Counted from the first letter of the stretch, positions 1 through 8,617 are shown. The stretch is DNA of 64,000 nt from Rahnella aceris (GCF_011684115.1 NZ_JAADJV010000002.1:433209-497208), one strand, 5' to 3'. Translations and numbers: made by a program. Notes: generated from the letters alone by a model not told the origin.

Positions 1-1098
1 TTCGCCCAACTTTTTGCAGCTTTGCACTTTAATTAGATTCTTAACTTCGGCCCCACCAAAAGTTTCGTTAATTTGGCTGTCCAGATCTCTCCGGTCCACA
101 ACGATAAGTACAGTCGGGTTTTTTAACGCATTATCGGCACGCAGCATTTTAGCAGCGTAAAGCATCAGCAAGGATTTGCCCGATCCCTGGAAATGCCAAA
201 TCAGACCTTTCTTTGGATAGCCTCTACGAACACGCTCAACGATTTGTTTTGCTGCTTCAAATTGCGGATAACGCGGCAGGATTTTAACGCGCTTAAGTGG
301 AGTATTTTTGCCCGTTTTGACGGTTGAAAATAATGCAAAAGATTCCAGTAACTGCAATAAGGTCTGCGGATTTAACAAACTCTCGCAGCTGTTGAGTACC
401 GATGCCAATCCCGGCAGAATCTCATCACGAAGCTCAGTTTTATGCCAGGGCCCCCAGTCTTTAACTCGGGCATTAATTGCACCATAGGCAAAGGTTTTAC
501 CTTCGCTGGCAAAACACAGCACGTTAGGTACAAAGAAAGATTCAACATTTTTCCAATAGTACTTTTTGCCACCCATGAAGTCGGCGGCACCGTCTTGCCA
601 GGTCACGCTAGGGCGCGTTGCGGTTTTAACTTCGCCCACCACCATTGGTATACCGTTCACATAAAGGACAATATCAAAATAAACTTCAGTGGCCGCGATA
701 TAGTGGACCTGCTGTGCCACCACAAAGTGGTTATTTTCTATATTGTCAAAATCAATCAGATTGATGGTGATATGATCGCCATTCTCACCAAAAGGCAAGG
801 TTTTGTCAGCCATCAACCATTCCTGGAAGTTTTCATTGGCCTTTACCAAACCGGTATGTCGGGCTTCTAAAACCACCCCTCGCAGTTTGTAAATGACCTC
901 ATCAGCGTAGTCAGGCTGTCTGCCGATATCGGGGTTTAACGAACAAAGCGCGTCTTTTAACCACTCATCAACGAAGATATCCTGCGCTTGTTTAGGCAGG
1001 TTTTCGCCGTGGCAGTAAGTCCACTTGACCCCGCTTGAACCTTTTAAACGGTCGATAATTCCATTTTCTGTTACGGTTTGCTCGTTAAATTTTGCCAT
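1..1098 (-). CDS. hsdR: Type I restriction enzyme R subunit HsdR (5' part; runs off left edge)
   Basis: This is the motor and nuclease subunit of a type I restriction-modification complex. It translocates DNA and cleaves when the target is unmethylated. The first 366 codons are visible, uninterrupted from an ATG at 1098 to the window edge. A PD-(D/E)xK-type nuclease signature is seen as an Asp near residue 142 and a GEVK block near 153. A Walker A motif GSGKS lies near residue 305, followed by a VDRRDLD stretch typical of the start of the SF2 motor. The ATG follows the hsdS stop after one base, so translation is probably coupled. Family members are about 800-1100 residues, so roughly the C-terminal two thirds (helicase lobe 2 and tail) lie outside the window. 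No frameshift is seen in the visible part. Confidence 0.93.
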   Translation of the reverse strand, partial: MAKFNEQTVTENGIIDRLKGSSGVKWTYCHGENLPKQAQDIFVDEWLKDALCSLNPDIGRQPDYADEVIYKLRGVVLEARHTGLVKANENFQEWLMADKTLPFGENGDHITINLIDFDNIENNHFVVAQQVHYIAATEVYFDIVLYVNGIPMVVGEVKTATRPSVTWQDGAADFMGGKKYYWKNVESFFVPNVLCFASEGKTFAYGAINARVKDWGPWHKTELRDEILPGLASVLNSCESLLNPQTLLQLLESFALFSTVKTGKNTPLKRVKILPRYPQFEAAKQIVERVRRGYPKKGLIWHFQGSGKSLLMLYAAKMLRADNALKNPTVLIVVDRRDLDSQINETFGGAEVKNLIKVQSCKKLGE

Positions 1099-1099
1099 G

Positions 1100-2257
1100 T
1101 TATTCGCTCAATAGATGTGTCTTAATTTCTTCAAGGTGCTCAATTTTTCCGAATTGAGTTTGGCTAAAAGAAACCAATTCATTTAATGTCATAGCAATTG
1201 ACTTTTGTACATCCAACGGTGGTAAGATTATTGGCATATTAAGCCATAGATCTGTTTTGAAGAGCATTTTTTCAATATGCACCCCGACACTACTGATATA
1301 AAAATAATTTCTTAAACAAGGAGTTCTCACTAACCAAGAAAAAAAACTCATATCTAAGCAATCTGTCGTATTAAATACATCATACTCATTCGAGACAATG
1401 CTTCCCGACAAGTAATGTGGAACCACACCGCAACCACCATGAACGATTTGTCGTTTTGATATAAGAAAATCGCCACCTTTTATTTCAAACTGACTTTTTA
1501 CTTTAATGTTTTTCCCAAGAATAAATTCTCTTGCTTCAACCCCACCGAAAGCCCTTCTAGCAACTACAGTTCCATATTCAAGATGATCAAATAGTTCTAC
1601 TGGCCGACTCACCTTAACTAGAATATCTTTAAGTTTTACAACCATATAATCTTCTGGGCAACGCTCATCAAGCCTGTCAGTAGGGGTGCGCTTACCTAGC
1701 ATTCCACATGTTTCTTGAAGTGTTGACGATATAAGTTGTGATGTGGCTTCGATTTGTTGTTCTATTAATACTCTGTTCCTTTGGATATTTAGCAAATCAT
1801 CCGCTAGAATTTTTTGACTATCTAAATTAGGGAGTAAAAACTCAACTTGCCCTAGATCTTTAAATTTTGTTCTAGGGGACAAAGAACCCGAAGAAGTTTT
1901 TATTGCGTGTGACCAAAGCTTATTAGAATGAATCAGAAATGGAAACAACTCTGAAGTAACTACAGCTTGATTAGCTTCAAGAACAATAATATCCCCAGAG
2001 CATATACCATCAAAATGTGCAATTGCTGCCTTCCGTAAATAAGGTCGTCTCTTGCCTAATAGGATATGACCTTTTTTAAAAACTCTTGTAAAACTAGGCT
2101 TATCTTTAGCAATATCCCCCCAGCGAGATATTGTTAGCGAGTTCGAATCGATGTGTTCCAAGCCAACATATCGATCATAACCATCCTTGAGAGGATTTGA
2201 ACTAGTAAGCTTTGGCTCAGTACATATTTCATTCAACTTCATGATTTTTCTACTCAT
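1100..2257 (-). CDS. hsdS: Type I restriction-modification specificity subunit HsdS
   Basis: HsdS recognises the bipartite DNA target and holds the M subunits. The 385-residue protein has two target-recognition halves (about 1-190 and 205-385). Each half starts with a K-L-xx-I-type segment and ends in a helical spacer region (LDSQKILADDLL in the first, LDVQKSIAMTLNEL in the second), the usual repeat of this family. I chose the ATG at 2257 because it overlaps the upstream methylase stop as ATGA and follows a G-rich ribosome site; an in-frame ATG at 2269 would add four residues. The gene is visibly more AT-rich than the methylase genes, as is common for horizontally shuffled specificity subunits. 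It is the only specificity gene seen, although two methylase genes precede it. Confidence 0.9.
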   Translation of the reverse strand: MSRKIMKLNEICTEPKLTSSNPLKDGYDRYVGLEHIDSNSLTISRWGDIAKDKPSFTRVFKKGHILLGKRRPYLRKAAIAHFDGICSGDIIVLEANQAVVTSELFPFLIHSNKLWSHAIKTSSGSLSPRTKFKDLGQVEFLLPNLDSQKILADDLLNIQRNRVLIEQQIEATSQLISSTLQETCGMLGKRTPTDRLDERCPEDYMVVKLKDILVKVSRPVELFDHLEYGTVVARRAFGGVEAREFILGKNIKVKSQFEIKGGDFLISKRQIVHGGCGVVPHYLSGSIVSNEYDVFNTTDCLDMSFFSWLVRTPCLRNYFYISSVGVHIEKMLFKTDLWLNMPIILPPLDVQKSIAMTLNELVSFSQTQFGKIEHLEEIKTHLLSE

Positions 2258-3744
2258 CTCGCCCCCCATTTGATACCAAGATTATCAAATAGATACTTGA
2301 TGGTTTTTAAGTGGCTATTAGATTTAGCTTGATCAGACTTCCAAGCATCTATAGAGGCTTCAATGTCGCGGTTATCAATAAAAACGTTTTCATGCAGGTA
2401 TAATGGCAACGATAAATTAAAGTTATTCTTTGCTATTTCCTCGACACTAATCAAAGCGACATTGTTTGACTTATTCACATTCGACTTAAAATACTCACAG
2501 ATATTCTCTATATTTTTTTCTGACAAGAAATAATTAGATTTGATGCTAGTGATTTCATTTTTAGCATCTATGAAAAGTACACTTTTTTCTCTTTCCTGTG
2601 ACTTGTTCTTATTAAGAACAATAATGCATGACTCCATTGAGGAGTTATAAAACAGGTTTGGACCCAGGCCAATCACAGCTTCAATAATGTCCGACTCAAT
2701 GACCTGTTTGCGAATACTTTTTTCAGAATCGCGGAACAAAACGCCGTGTGGCCAAAGCATAGCCGCACGGCCGCTATCAGGTTTAAGGCTTTTGATAATG
2801 TGGGTGTAAAACGCATAGTCGGCACAGCCCTGCGGTGGTACACCATAAAGATTACGACCATATGGATCGGCGGCAAACTTGTCACGATTCCATTTTTTGA
2901 TGGAGTACGGCGGGTTGGCAAAAATCACATCAAACTGCTTGAGCCGATCGTTTTCAATGAACTTAGGTTCGGCCAGAGTGTCGCCACGTAGCACATCAAA
3001 TTCTTCGATATCATGCAGAAACATATTCATACGAGCGATAGCGGAGGTCAACAGGTTCACCTCCTGACCATAAAGATGCACTGAGCGCCACTCTTCACCC
3101 CTTGCACGGAGATCCATCACAGCATTTAGTAACATCCCTCCAGTACCGCACGTAGGATCATAGGCAGTTTCACCCGGTTTTAAACCCATGATGCGCGTCA
3201 TTAAATGCACGACTGTTCGGTTAGTGTAAAACTCTGCAGCCGTATGGCCTGAATCATCAGCGAATTTTTTTATCAGATATTCATAGGCTTCACCGAGATC
3301 ATCCTGAGCGACAGATTTAATGCCGAGTGGAATTTTACTGAAATGCTCAATCAGATCAGCCAGCAGATGATCGGGCAGTCGCTCTTTATTAGTCCACTGT
3401 GCATCACCAAAGACGCCGTGTAAACGCGGGTTATTGGCTTCAATTAAGCGGAGAGCATTCTGGATAGCTTCACCAATGTTTTTACTGGTATTGCGGACCT
3501 TTTCCCAAGCTGCCTCAGAGGAAATGTTGAAACGGTGAAACATCGGCATGGCGGCGTATTCAGCATCACCTTCATGGAGTTCCAGAGCTTCGTTATATTC
3601 TTCCAGATAGACATCTGACAGGCGTTTATAAAACAGCAAGGGAAAGACATACTGCTTGTAGTCTGATGCGTCGATTTGGCCGCGAAGAAACTCAGCAGCT
3701 CCCCAGAGCAGCTCTTCCAGTTTTTTATTACTCATGATACTCAT
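2254..3744 (-). CDS. hsdM: Type I N6-adenine DNA methyltransferase HsdM, second copy
   Basis: An adenine-N6 methyltransferase subunit of 496 residues. An N-terminal helical HsdM domain (about 1-145) precedes the catalytic domain. The SAM-binding motif I reads DPTCGTGGM near residue 198 and the catalytic motif IV reads NPPY near 275; both are intact. It overlaps the upstream methylase by four bases (ATGA at 3741-3744) and the downstream hsdS by four, so all are made from one message. It is clearly paralogous to, but not a recent copy of, the methylase at 3741-5240: the motif neighbourhoods match while the C-terminal 120 residues diverge. Two active-looking M genes with one S gene is unusual. 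Either a mixed M1-M2-S methylase or division of labour could explain it; neither can be shown from sequence. Confidence 0.9.
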   Translation of the reverse strand: MSIMSNKKLEELLWGAAEFLRGQIDASDYKQYVFPLLFYKRLSDVYLEEYNEALELHEGDAEYAAMPMFHRFNISSEAAWEKVRNTSKNIGEAIQNALRLIEANNPRLHGVFGDAQWTNKERLPDHLLADLIEHFSKIPLGIKSVAQDDLGEAYEYLIKKFADDSGHTAAEFYTNRTVVHLMTRIMGLKPGETAYDPTCGTGGMLLNAVMDLRARGEEWRSVHLYGQEVNLLTSAIARMNMFLHDIEEFDVLRGDTLAEPKFIENDRLKQFDVIFANPPYSIKKWNRDKFAADPYGRNLYGVPPQGCADYAFYTHIIKSLKPDSGRAAMLWPHGVLFRDSEKSIRKQVIESDIIEAVIGLGPNLFYNSSMESCIIVLNKNKSQEREKSVLFIDAKNEITSIKSNYFLSEKNIENICEYFKSNVNKSNNVALISVEEIAKNNFNLSLPLYLHENVFIDNRDIEASIDAWKSDQAKSNSHLKTIKYLFDNLGIKWGAR

Positions 3745-5240
3745 GCCTCGAACCCTTCTTTGATAAGCAGGGCTTCCAGTTCCTCTTCTGCTTTTTCCAG
3801 TTCAGCCAGCTTCCGTTGAAAATCTTTGAGCGCCTCTTCCACAGTGATGGTTTCTTCTTCAAGTGGCTTTTGCACATAACGAGCAATATTTAGATTGAAG
3901 TCATTTTCTTCAATCTCCTTCAGAGGTACCCAGCGCGCAACGCCTTCGATTTCTTTTGCATTTGGCCCCTGTTGCGCCTGGTCATGATAGATTTGGTATA
4001 TGTCATCGGCCTGTTTGTTGGACAGTGTATTCTGTGCTCGCCCCTTGGTATAGATTTCTTCAGCATTGATGATCAATACATAATCTCTATGCGCCGCCGA
4101 GCGATATTTGCGCAGCACTAAAATACACGCAGGAATACCAGTGCCATAGAACAGGTTAGAAGCGACACCAATTATCGCCACAATGCGATTTTCTTTCAGC
4201 AATTTGGTGCGAATTGTCCCTTCAGCTCCGCCGCGAAACAGCACACCATGAGGCAATACGACAGCCATACGCCCATTGTCGTTAAGTGAAGCAAACATAT
4301 GCTGCACCCAGGCAAAATCACCATTTGTTTTAGGTGCCAGGCCATATTGCTTACGGCCATAGGGATCGTTTGACCAAAGATCGTATCCCCATTCCTTTAA
4401 GCTAAACGGTGGGTTGGCAACAACGCAATCGAAGGTTTCTAAACGATCGCTTTGTAAAAACTTAGGTTCACGCAGCGTATCCCCGCGAACAATATCGAAA
4501 TCTTCCTGGCCGTGCAGGAACAGGTTCATTCGCGCGATGGCTTCGGTGGTCAGGTTTTTTTCCTGACCTTTAATTCTTAGTAAGCGCGGATCACCGCCGT
4601 TTTCTTTTACATGGTGAATAGTCTCGAGCAACATACCGCCAGTACCACAAGCAGGGTCGTAAACGCTCTCACCGGCTTTTGGATCAAGAATATTAACCAT
4701 CAAGCGAACAATAGTTCTTGGGGTGTAGAATTCACCAGCTTTCTTGTTAGCTTTATCAGCAAAACGTTTGATCAGGTACTCGTATGCACGCCCCATGTCA
4801 TCGTCACGGACACTGGCAACGCCGAGATTCACCTTGTTGAAATGATTAAGTAACGTAGCTAGTAACTCATCAGAAAGGCGTTCTTTATTGGTCCAGCTGG
4901 CATCGCCAAAAATGCCATGCAGTTTAGAGTTTGCCAGTTCTATACCACGGAAAGAGTCTTTTAAGGCCTGACCGATGTCTTTGGTCTCAGCGAAAACATC
5001 GCGCCAGTGACAATTCACAGGTATCTGAATGCGGTGAAACATCTTACCCTTGGCAAGCTCTGCATCCCCAACGCTCTCCATCGCATCGGCAAATTCTTCG
5101 TCATATACGTCACAAATGCGCTTGAAGAACAGGATTGGGAAAATGTAGGTTTTGTAATCTGACGCATCAATAGGCCCGGTGATGATATGGGCGGCATGCC
5201 AAAGATGGGCTTCGAGATCTTTTAGGTTAATCAGTGTCAT
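3741..5240 (-). CDS. hsdM: Type I N6-adenine DNA methyltransferase HsdM, first copy
   Basis: First methylase of the operon, 499 residues. The helical N-terminal domain covers about residues 1-150. The SAM motif DPACGTGGM is near residue 197 and the catalytic NPPF near 274. A charged helical C-terminal tail (ending LEKAEEELEALLIKEGFEA) probably forms the coiled contact with HsdS. The second methylase lacks this tail. Its start codon shares one base with the stop of the small HTH gene upstream (TAATG at 5238-5242), so methylase synthesis is probably coupled to the regulator. That order suits a system needing methylation before restriction: hsdR is last in the operon. Confidence 0.92.
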   Translation of the reverse strand: MTLINLKDLEAHLWHAAHIITGPIDASDYKTYIFPILFFKRICDVYDEEFADAMESVGDAELAKGKMFHRIQIPVNCHWRDVFAETKDIGQALKDSFRGIELANSKLHGIFGDASWTNKERLSDELLATLLNHFNKVNLGVASVRDDDMGRAYEYLIKRFADKANKKAGEFYTPRTIVRLMVNILDPKAGESVYDPACGTGGMLLETIHHVKENGGDPRLLRIKGQEKNLTTEAIARMNLFLHGQEDFDIVRGDTLREPKFLQSDRLETFDCVVANPPFSLKEWGYDLWSNDPYGRKQYGLAPKTNGDFAWVQHMFASLNDNGRMAVVLPHGVLFRGGAEGTIRTKLLKENRIVAIIGVASNLFYGTGIPACILVLRKYRSAAHRDYVLIINAEEIYTKGRAQNTLSNKQADDIYQIYHDQAQQGPNAKEIEGVARWVPLKEIEENDFNLNIARYVQKPLEEETITVEEALKDFQRKLAELEKAEEELEALLIKEGFEA

Positions 5241-5467
5241 TAATTTTTCTCTGTACGATTCTGCGAAGCAGGAACCTTTTGCAGTAAATCGTGTATTTCA
5301 CAGTCAAAAAGCACGCAAAGCCTTTCTAATGTATCTAGGTCAACCTTCTGAGCCGTCTCTTTGTAAAGCAAAGTGATAGTGTTGCGACTCAGGCCAGTTT
5401 CCCTAACAACATCGGCTATTCGCATCTTATGTTCGCCCATGAGCCGAGCAAGATGGCAGCGGATCAT
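5240..5467 (-). CDS. Small Cro/C1-type HTH regulator of the restriction-modification operon
   Basis: A 75-residue protein that is almost entirely a Cro/C1-type helix-turn-helix domain. It contains RIADVVRETGLSRNTITLLY followed by LDTLERLCVLFDCEIHDLL, the pattern of the short XRE regulators that control restriction operons. The open frame extends upstream to 5635, but the N-terminal 56 residues of that longer frame are hydrophobic junk overlapping the promoter. The ATG at 5467 places the domain at the very N-terminus. It is first in the operon and abuts hsdM. Inverted repeats at 5478-5504, directly upstream of its start, look like its own operator. I infer an autoregulatory controller that delays or limits expression after entry into a new host. 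Confidence 0.75.
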   Translation of the reverse strand: MIRCHLARLMGEHKMRIADVVRETGLSRNTITLLYKETAQKVDLDTLERLCVLFDCEIHDLLQKVPASQNRTEKN

Positions 5468-5477
5468 AATGGTCCTT

Positions 5478-5504
5478 ATCGTTGTGCTTAACGATGCAAA
5501 TCGT
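5478..5504 (-). promoter_or_regulatory. Inverted-repeat operator cluster upstream of the HTH-hsd operon
   Basis: Three alternating half-sites are seen: ATCGTT (5478-5483), AACGAT (5490-5495) and ATCGT (5500-5504). They form two overlapping palindromes with 6-bp and 4-bp centres. On the minus strand a TTGTTT hexamer, a 16-bp spacer and TACGAT form a plausible promoter whose -10 falls in the outer palindrome. The position, just upstream of the regulator start at 5467, suggests autoregulation. This is inferred from sequence pattern only. Confidence 0.5.
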
Positions 5505-5624
5505 ATCCCAAAATGCGAAAAAAACAAAAAAAATTCAAGCTGAAATGAAATTACATCAGTTGGGAAAACATTGAACGTATGGACAGGAAGACATGCATAC
5601 TCAACATGTTTAAATTCAGGATAC

Positions 5625-5648
5625 ATGTCGGGCATAAATACCCGACAT
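5625..5648. other. Perfect 8-bp hairpin between integrase and hsd operon
   Basis: ATGTCGGG (5625-5632) pairs exactly with CCCGACAT (5641-5648) around an AT-rich 8-base loop. It lies between the integrase stop at 5716 and the HTH gene. No run of T follows on either strand, so a classical terminator is uncertain. It may separate the two transcripts or act as a protein-binding site. The rest of 5468-5715 holds the hsd promoter and nothing else recognisable. Confidence 0.4.
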
Positions 5649-5715
5649 AGGTTCCAGTGAGATCATATGCCAATTAGCGATACCTTGGCCTGCAGGAACT
5701 TATAACAAGGCATTG

Positions 5716-6975
5716 CTATCGTTTTTTGTCTTTAGAGTAATCAAACGGACTAACTCCCTTCTCTCGATTCGCATCAAGATAATCAGCCCACCACTGCAAC
5801 ATTAGCCTCCTCTCCCCCAGATGCTCTGCCTTATGAATGTAAGCCGCACGCACAGAGTTACGTTCCTGATGACTCATTTGACGCTCTACTGCATCCCTCG
5901 ACCACAATCCCGACTCAATAAGTGAACTGCACGCCATAGTCCTGAAACCATGTCCACATACTTCCGTTTTCGTGTCATAGCCCATCACTCGTAGAGCCTT
6001 GTTCACCGTGTTCTCACTCATCGGCTTACGCGGATCGTGATCGCCCACGAAAATCAGCTCTCGATTTCCACTCATGCTTTTGATCTTTTCCAAAATGGCG
6101 AGAGCTTGACGCGACAAGGGAACAAGATGAGGCGTCCGCATCTTTGAACCACGCTGAGAATGTTTAACGCCTTCCAGTGGTTCACGCTCTCCCGGAATCG
6201 TCCACATGGCTGTTTCAGAATCCACTTCTGTCCAGCGAGCAAAACGTAGCTCGCTTGAACGGATGAAAACTAACAAAGTGAGTTCCACAGCTAGTCGAGT
6301 TAATGGCCTGCCGGAGTAATGATCAATGCGATGAAGTAATTCAGGAATGCGATTAAGTTCTAGCGCAGCGCGATGTTGCCGTTTAGCAGTAGCGACCGCG
6401 CCAGCGATCTCTTGTGCAGGGTTATAATCGATTAAACCGCTTTGCACGGCAAATCGCATAATGGCTGTAGTTCGTTGTTGTAGACGTGCCGCAACCTCAA
6501 GACGTCCAGACATCTCTACGGCTTTGATGGGAATAAGTAAATCTCGGGTCTTTAGTTCAGCGATATTCCGCTTACCAATTGCAGCAAAGAGATTATCCTC
6601 CAGGCTTTTCAATACACGAGCGCTATGAGACTCAGACCACTTCTGATTGCTAGCGTGCCAGTCCCTGGCTACCACTTCAAAAGTTATCGCTTCTTGCTCC
6701 TGCTCTATCTGAACAGCTTTCTTGTTCTCACTAGGATCAACGCCGTTAGCTAAGAGCTTACGTGCTTCATCACGCCGGGCTCTGGCATCCGCTAGCGATA
6801 CTTCAGGGTATTTCCCCAATGCAAGCATCTTCTCTTTCCCGCCGAAGCGATAACGCAACCGCCAATATTTAGAACCGTTCGTGTGAACCAACAACACCAT
6901 GCCGTCACCATCGGTAAGCTTATAGGCTTTTTCTTCAGGCTTGGCCGTACGAACCTTCACATCACTCAGAGCCAT
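5716..6975 (-). CDS. int: P4-type tyrosine recombinase (island integrase at leuX)
   Basis: A site-specific tyrosine recombinase of 419 residues that would integrate and excise the island at the neighbouring tRNA gene. The N-terminal arm-binding domain (DUF4102 type, about 1-85) includes the LTDGDGMVLLV and RYRFGGKEKMLALGKYPEVSL-type segments. Catalytic residues are visible in the C-terminal half: Arg in FIRSSELRFARW near 238, HGFR near 341, His in MSHQERN near 365 and the nucleophile Tyr in AAYIH near 376. The ATG at 6975 is preceded by AAGGATACTCAAC, a good ribosome site, and starts at MALSDVKVRTAKP, the usual family N-terminus; the longer frame to 7011 has no such signal. The gene points away from leuX, as in most tRNA-borne islands. 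Confidence 0.93.
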   Translation of the reverse strand: MALSDVKVRTAKPEEKAYKLTDGDGMVLLVHTNGSKYWRLRYRFGGKEKMLALGKYPEVSLADARARRDEARKLLANGVDPSENKKAVQIEQEQEAITFEVVARDWHASNQKWSESHSARVLKSLEDNLFAAIGKRNIAELKTRDLLIPIKAVEMSGRLEVAARLQQRTTAIMRFAVQSGLIDYNPAQEIAGAVATAKRQHRAALELNRIPELLHRIDHYSGRPLTRLAVELTLLVFIRSSELRFARWTEVDSETAMWTIPGEREPLEGVKHSQRGSKMRTPHLVPLSRQALAILEKIKSMSGNRELIFVGDHDPRKPMSENTVNKALRVMGYDTKTEVCGHGFRTMACSSLIESGLWSRDAVERQMSHQERNSVRAAYIHKAEHLGERRLMLQWWADYLDANREKGVSPFDYSKDKKR

Positions 6976-7003
6976 GTTGAGTATCCTTTCAAGGGTTCTG
7001 TGT

Positions 7004-7051
7004 GGGTACAAACATTATCGAACCGGGATATACCCGCATTTGTACCCGCAT
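7004..7051. repeat. GGGTACA repeats between integrase and leuX (candidate arm sites)
   Basis: A TGTGGGTACA element (7001-7010) faces two direct copies of TACCCGCAT (7031-7039 and 7043-7051), so GGGTA occurs once in one orientation and twice in the other within 50 bases. The repeats sit directly upstream of the integrase start and beside the presumed attachment site. I infer recombinase arm-type sites and/or an operator for the integrase promoter. Confidence 0.4.
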
Positions 7052-7136
7052 CAGTAAGTTGATGTAGATTGAATCAGGTTGACTTATGTTGACTGAAAAA
7101 GCGAGGAAAGCCTTGCGGGGACTGGATTTTAGGCAT

Positions 7137-7160
7137 AAAAAAAGACCTCAGTTGAGGTCT
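7137..7160 (-). terminator. Rho-independent terminator of leuX
   Basis: AGACCTC (7143-7149) pairs with GAGGTCT (7154-7160) around AGTT. On the minus strand the stem is followed by a run of seven T (7143 down to 7137). It lies 14 bases past the tRNA 3' end. Confidence 0.85.
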
Positions 7161-7173
7161 ATTTACATACTGT

Positions 7174-7258
7174 TGGTGCCGAAGGCCGGACTCGAACCGG
7201 CACACCTTGCGGCGGTTGATTTTGAATCAACTGCGTCTACCGATTTCGCCACTTCGGC
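7174..7258 (-). tRNA. leuX: tRNA-Leu (anticodon CAA)
   Basis: An 85-base class II tRNA read on the minus strand. It starts GCCGAAGTGGCG, has the anticodon arm GTTGA-TTCAAAA-TCAAC giving CAA, a long variable arm, GGTTCGAGTCC in the T arm and an encoded CCA at 7174-7176. The sequence closely matches E. coli leuX, which is a well-known integration hot spot for P4-type elements. The integrase at 5716-6975 lies immediately downstream. The 3' end of this gene is therefore the expected attachment core; the second copy would lie beyond the left edge. Confidence 0.96.
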
Positions 7259-7287
7259 ACTGAAAGTAGTATGCGGAAAACGTGGGC

Positions 7288-7315
7288 ATTATACCCAGCC
7301 CAGCCGGTCACGCAA
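7288..7315 (-). promoter_or_regulatory. leuX promoter
   Basis: On the minus strand a TATAAT -10 (7288-7293) lies 16 bp from TTGCGT (7310-7315). The -10 ends about 30 bases upstream of the tRNA 5' end. Confidence 0.65.
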
Positions 7316-7477
7316 TAGTTATCCCGCCTTGTTCGGTTTAAGTGTTGAAAAAACAGTCATACACCGCAGCTCAGTGAGGATTTGCTGACAAAAATCTTCT
7401 GTTTACCCACGTTTTTCCAATGCCGTTTCTCAAACTTCGCATTAGTATACAAATCACGAATAGATCTTGCCCTGTTG

Positions 7478-8617
7478 ATGGATACCAGCTTGTTGAAAAA
7501 ACTCTCACTTTCGCTCCTCGCGCTGGCCTTCGCCAGTACGCCTTTATGGAGCCACGCGCAGCAGAATGCGCGTCTGGCGTCGCAGGTCGTGGATGACCAT
7601 GCAGAACACATCTTTTACGGCAGCGGCGCGATGGGAATGGCGCTGGTTGTCGTTGATAACAATCAGCAGGTTTTCCGCAGCTTCGGGGAAACCCGTCCCG
7701 GTTCCGATGTGCGACCGCGTGAAGACTCTGTGGTGCGTATCGCCTCGCTGACCAAACTTATTACCAGTGAAGTGCTGGTAAAAATGGCGCAGCAGGGCAA
7801 AGTCAGTATTAACGATCCGTTGCGTAAATACGCCCCGGCCGGTGCCCGCGTTCCTGCTTACAGCGGCACAAATCCGATCACCCTGTTGAATCTCGCCACC
7901 CACACCAGCGGTCTGCCGCGCGAGCAGCCGGGCGGTGTCGCACATCGTGCCGTCTTCACCTGGCCGACTAAAAGTGATCGCTGGAGCTGGCTGAGTGTCG
8001 CCAAACTGACTGTGCCGCCGGGTGCACGCGCCTCTTACTCAAATCTGGCGTTTGACCTGCTGTCCGATGCATTATCGAAAGCCGCTAATCAGCCTTATAC
8101 CCAGTTACTGCGCGAGCAAATCACTCAGCCGCTCGGCATGGTCGATACCACGCTGACGCCAAACGCCAGCCAGTGTTCACGCCTGATGGAAGGTCTGCGT
8201 CCGAGCCCGTGTATCAACACTATTGCGGCAGCAGGCAGCGGGGGGCTTTATTCCACGCCTGCCGATATGGGCCGCTGGATGCGTCAGTTCCTCGGGCAAC
8301 GCACTACAACCGCCGATATGGCGCAGAAGATGTACTACAAGCGTACGGATCTGGTCTCGCTCAAAGGAATGGATGTACCGGGAATGGCGGACTCGCTGGG
8401 AATGGGCTGGGTAACGATGGCGCCGACGCCGTTGCTGCCACGTATCATTCAGAAAACCGGCGGCGGTGGTGGCTTTATCACGTATGTCGCGATGGTGCCG
8501 CAGCGCGGTGTAGGCGTGTTCGTGGTTGTGACCCGCAGCGAACTGACCAAGTTTAAAAATATGAGCGATGGCGTGAACAATCTGGTGGCCGATCTGGTGC
8601 GTAATAACGAGATCTGA
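7478..8617 (+). CDS. ampH: AmpH-type penicillin-binding protein / beta-lactamase family protein
   Basis: A periplasmic class C penicillin-binding protein. E. coli AmpH is a DD-carboxypeptidase/endopeptidase acting on peptidoglycan cross-links. The 379-residue product has a signal peptide of about 29 residues (LLKKLSLSLLALAFASTPLWSHA). It then shows the three serine-enzyme motifs: SLTK near residue 90, YSN near 186 and KTG followed by a glycine run near 326. The ATG at 7478 is used; the open frame extends to 7382 but adds a non-signal N-terminus overlapping intergenic DNA. The ribosome site is weak, and a TTG at 7491 directly before LKKLSLS is an alternative. It is monocistronic and separated from lptG by a bidirectional terminator. 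Confidence 0.88.
   Translation: MDTSLLKKLSLSLLALAFASTPLWSHAQQNARLASQVVDDHAEHIFYGSGAMGMALVVVDNNQQVFRSFGETRPGSDVRPREDSVVRIASLTKLITSEVLVKMAQQGKVSINDPLRKYAPAGARVPAYSGTNPITLLNLATHTSGLPREQPGGVAHRAVFTWPTKSDRWSWLSVAKLTVPPGARASYSNLAFDLLSDALSKAANQPYTQLLREQITQPLGMVDTTLTPNASQCSRLMEGLRPSPCINTIAAAGSGGLYSTPADMGRWMRQFLGQRTTTADMAQKMYYKRTDLVSLKGMDVPGMADSLGMGWVTMAPTPLLPRIIQKTGGGGGFITYVAMVPQRGVGVFVVVTRSELTKFKNMSDGVNNLVADLVRNNEI

Noticed and set aside
442..870. Plus-strand frame of 142 codons
   Set aside because: It is the antisense shadow of hsdR, whose minus-strand frame is open with recognisable nuclease and Walker motifs.
5677..5726. Imperfect plus-strand hairpin followed by T run at the 3' end of the integrase gene
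   Set aside because: No plus-strand gene ends there, and the pairing lies within the integrase coding end; probably chance.
7086..7388. Plus-strand frame of 100 codons across leuX
   Set aside because: It runs antisense through the whole tRNA gene and its terminator, so it is not a gene.
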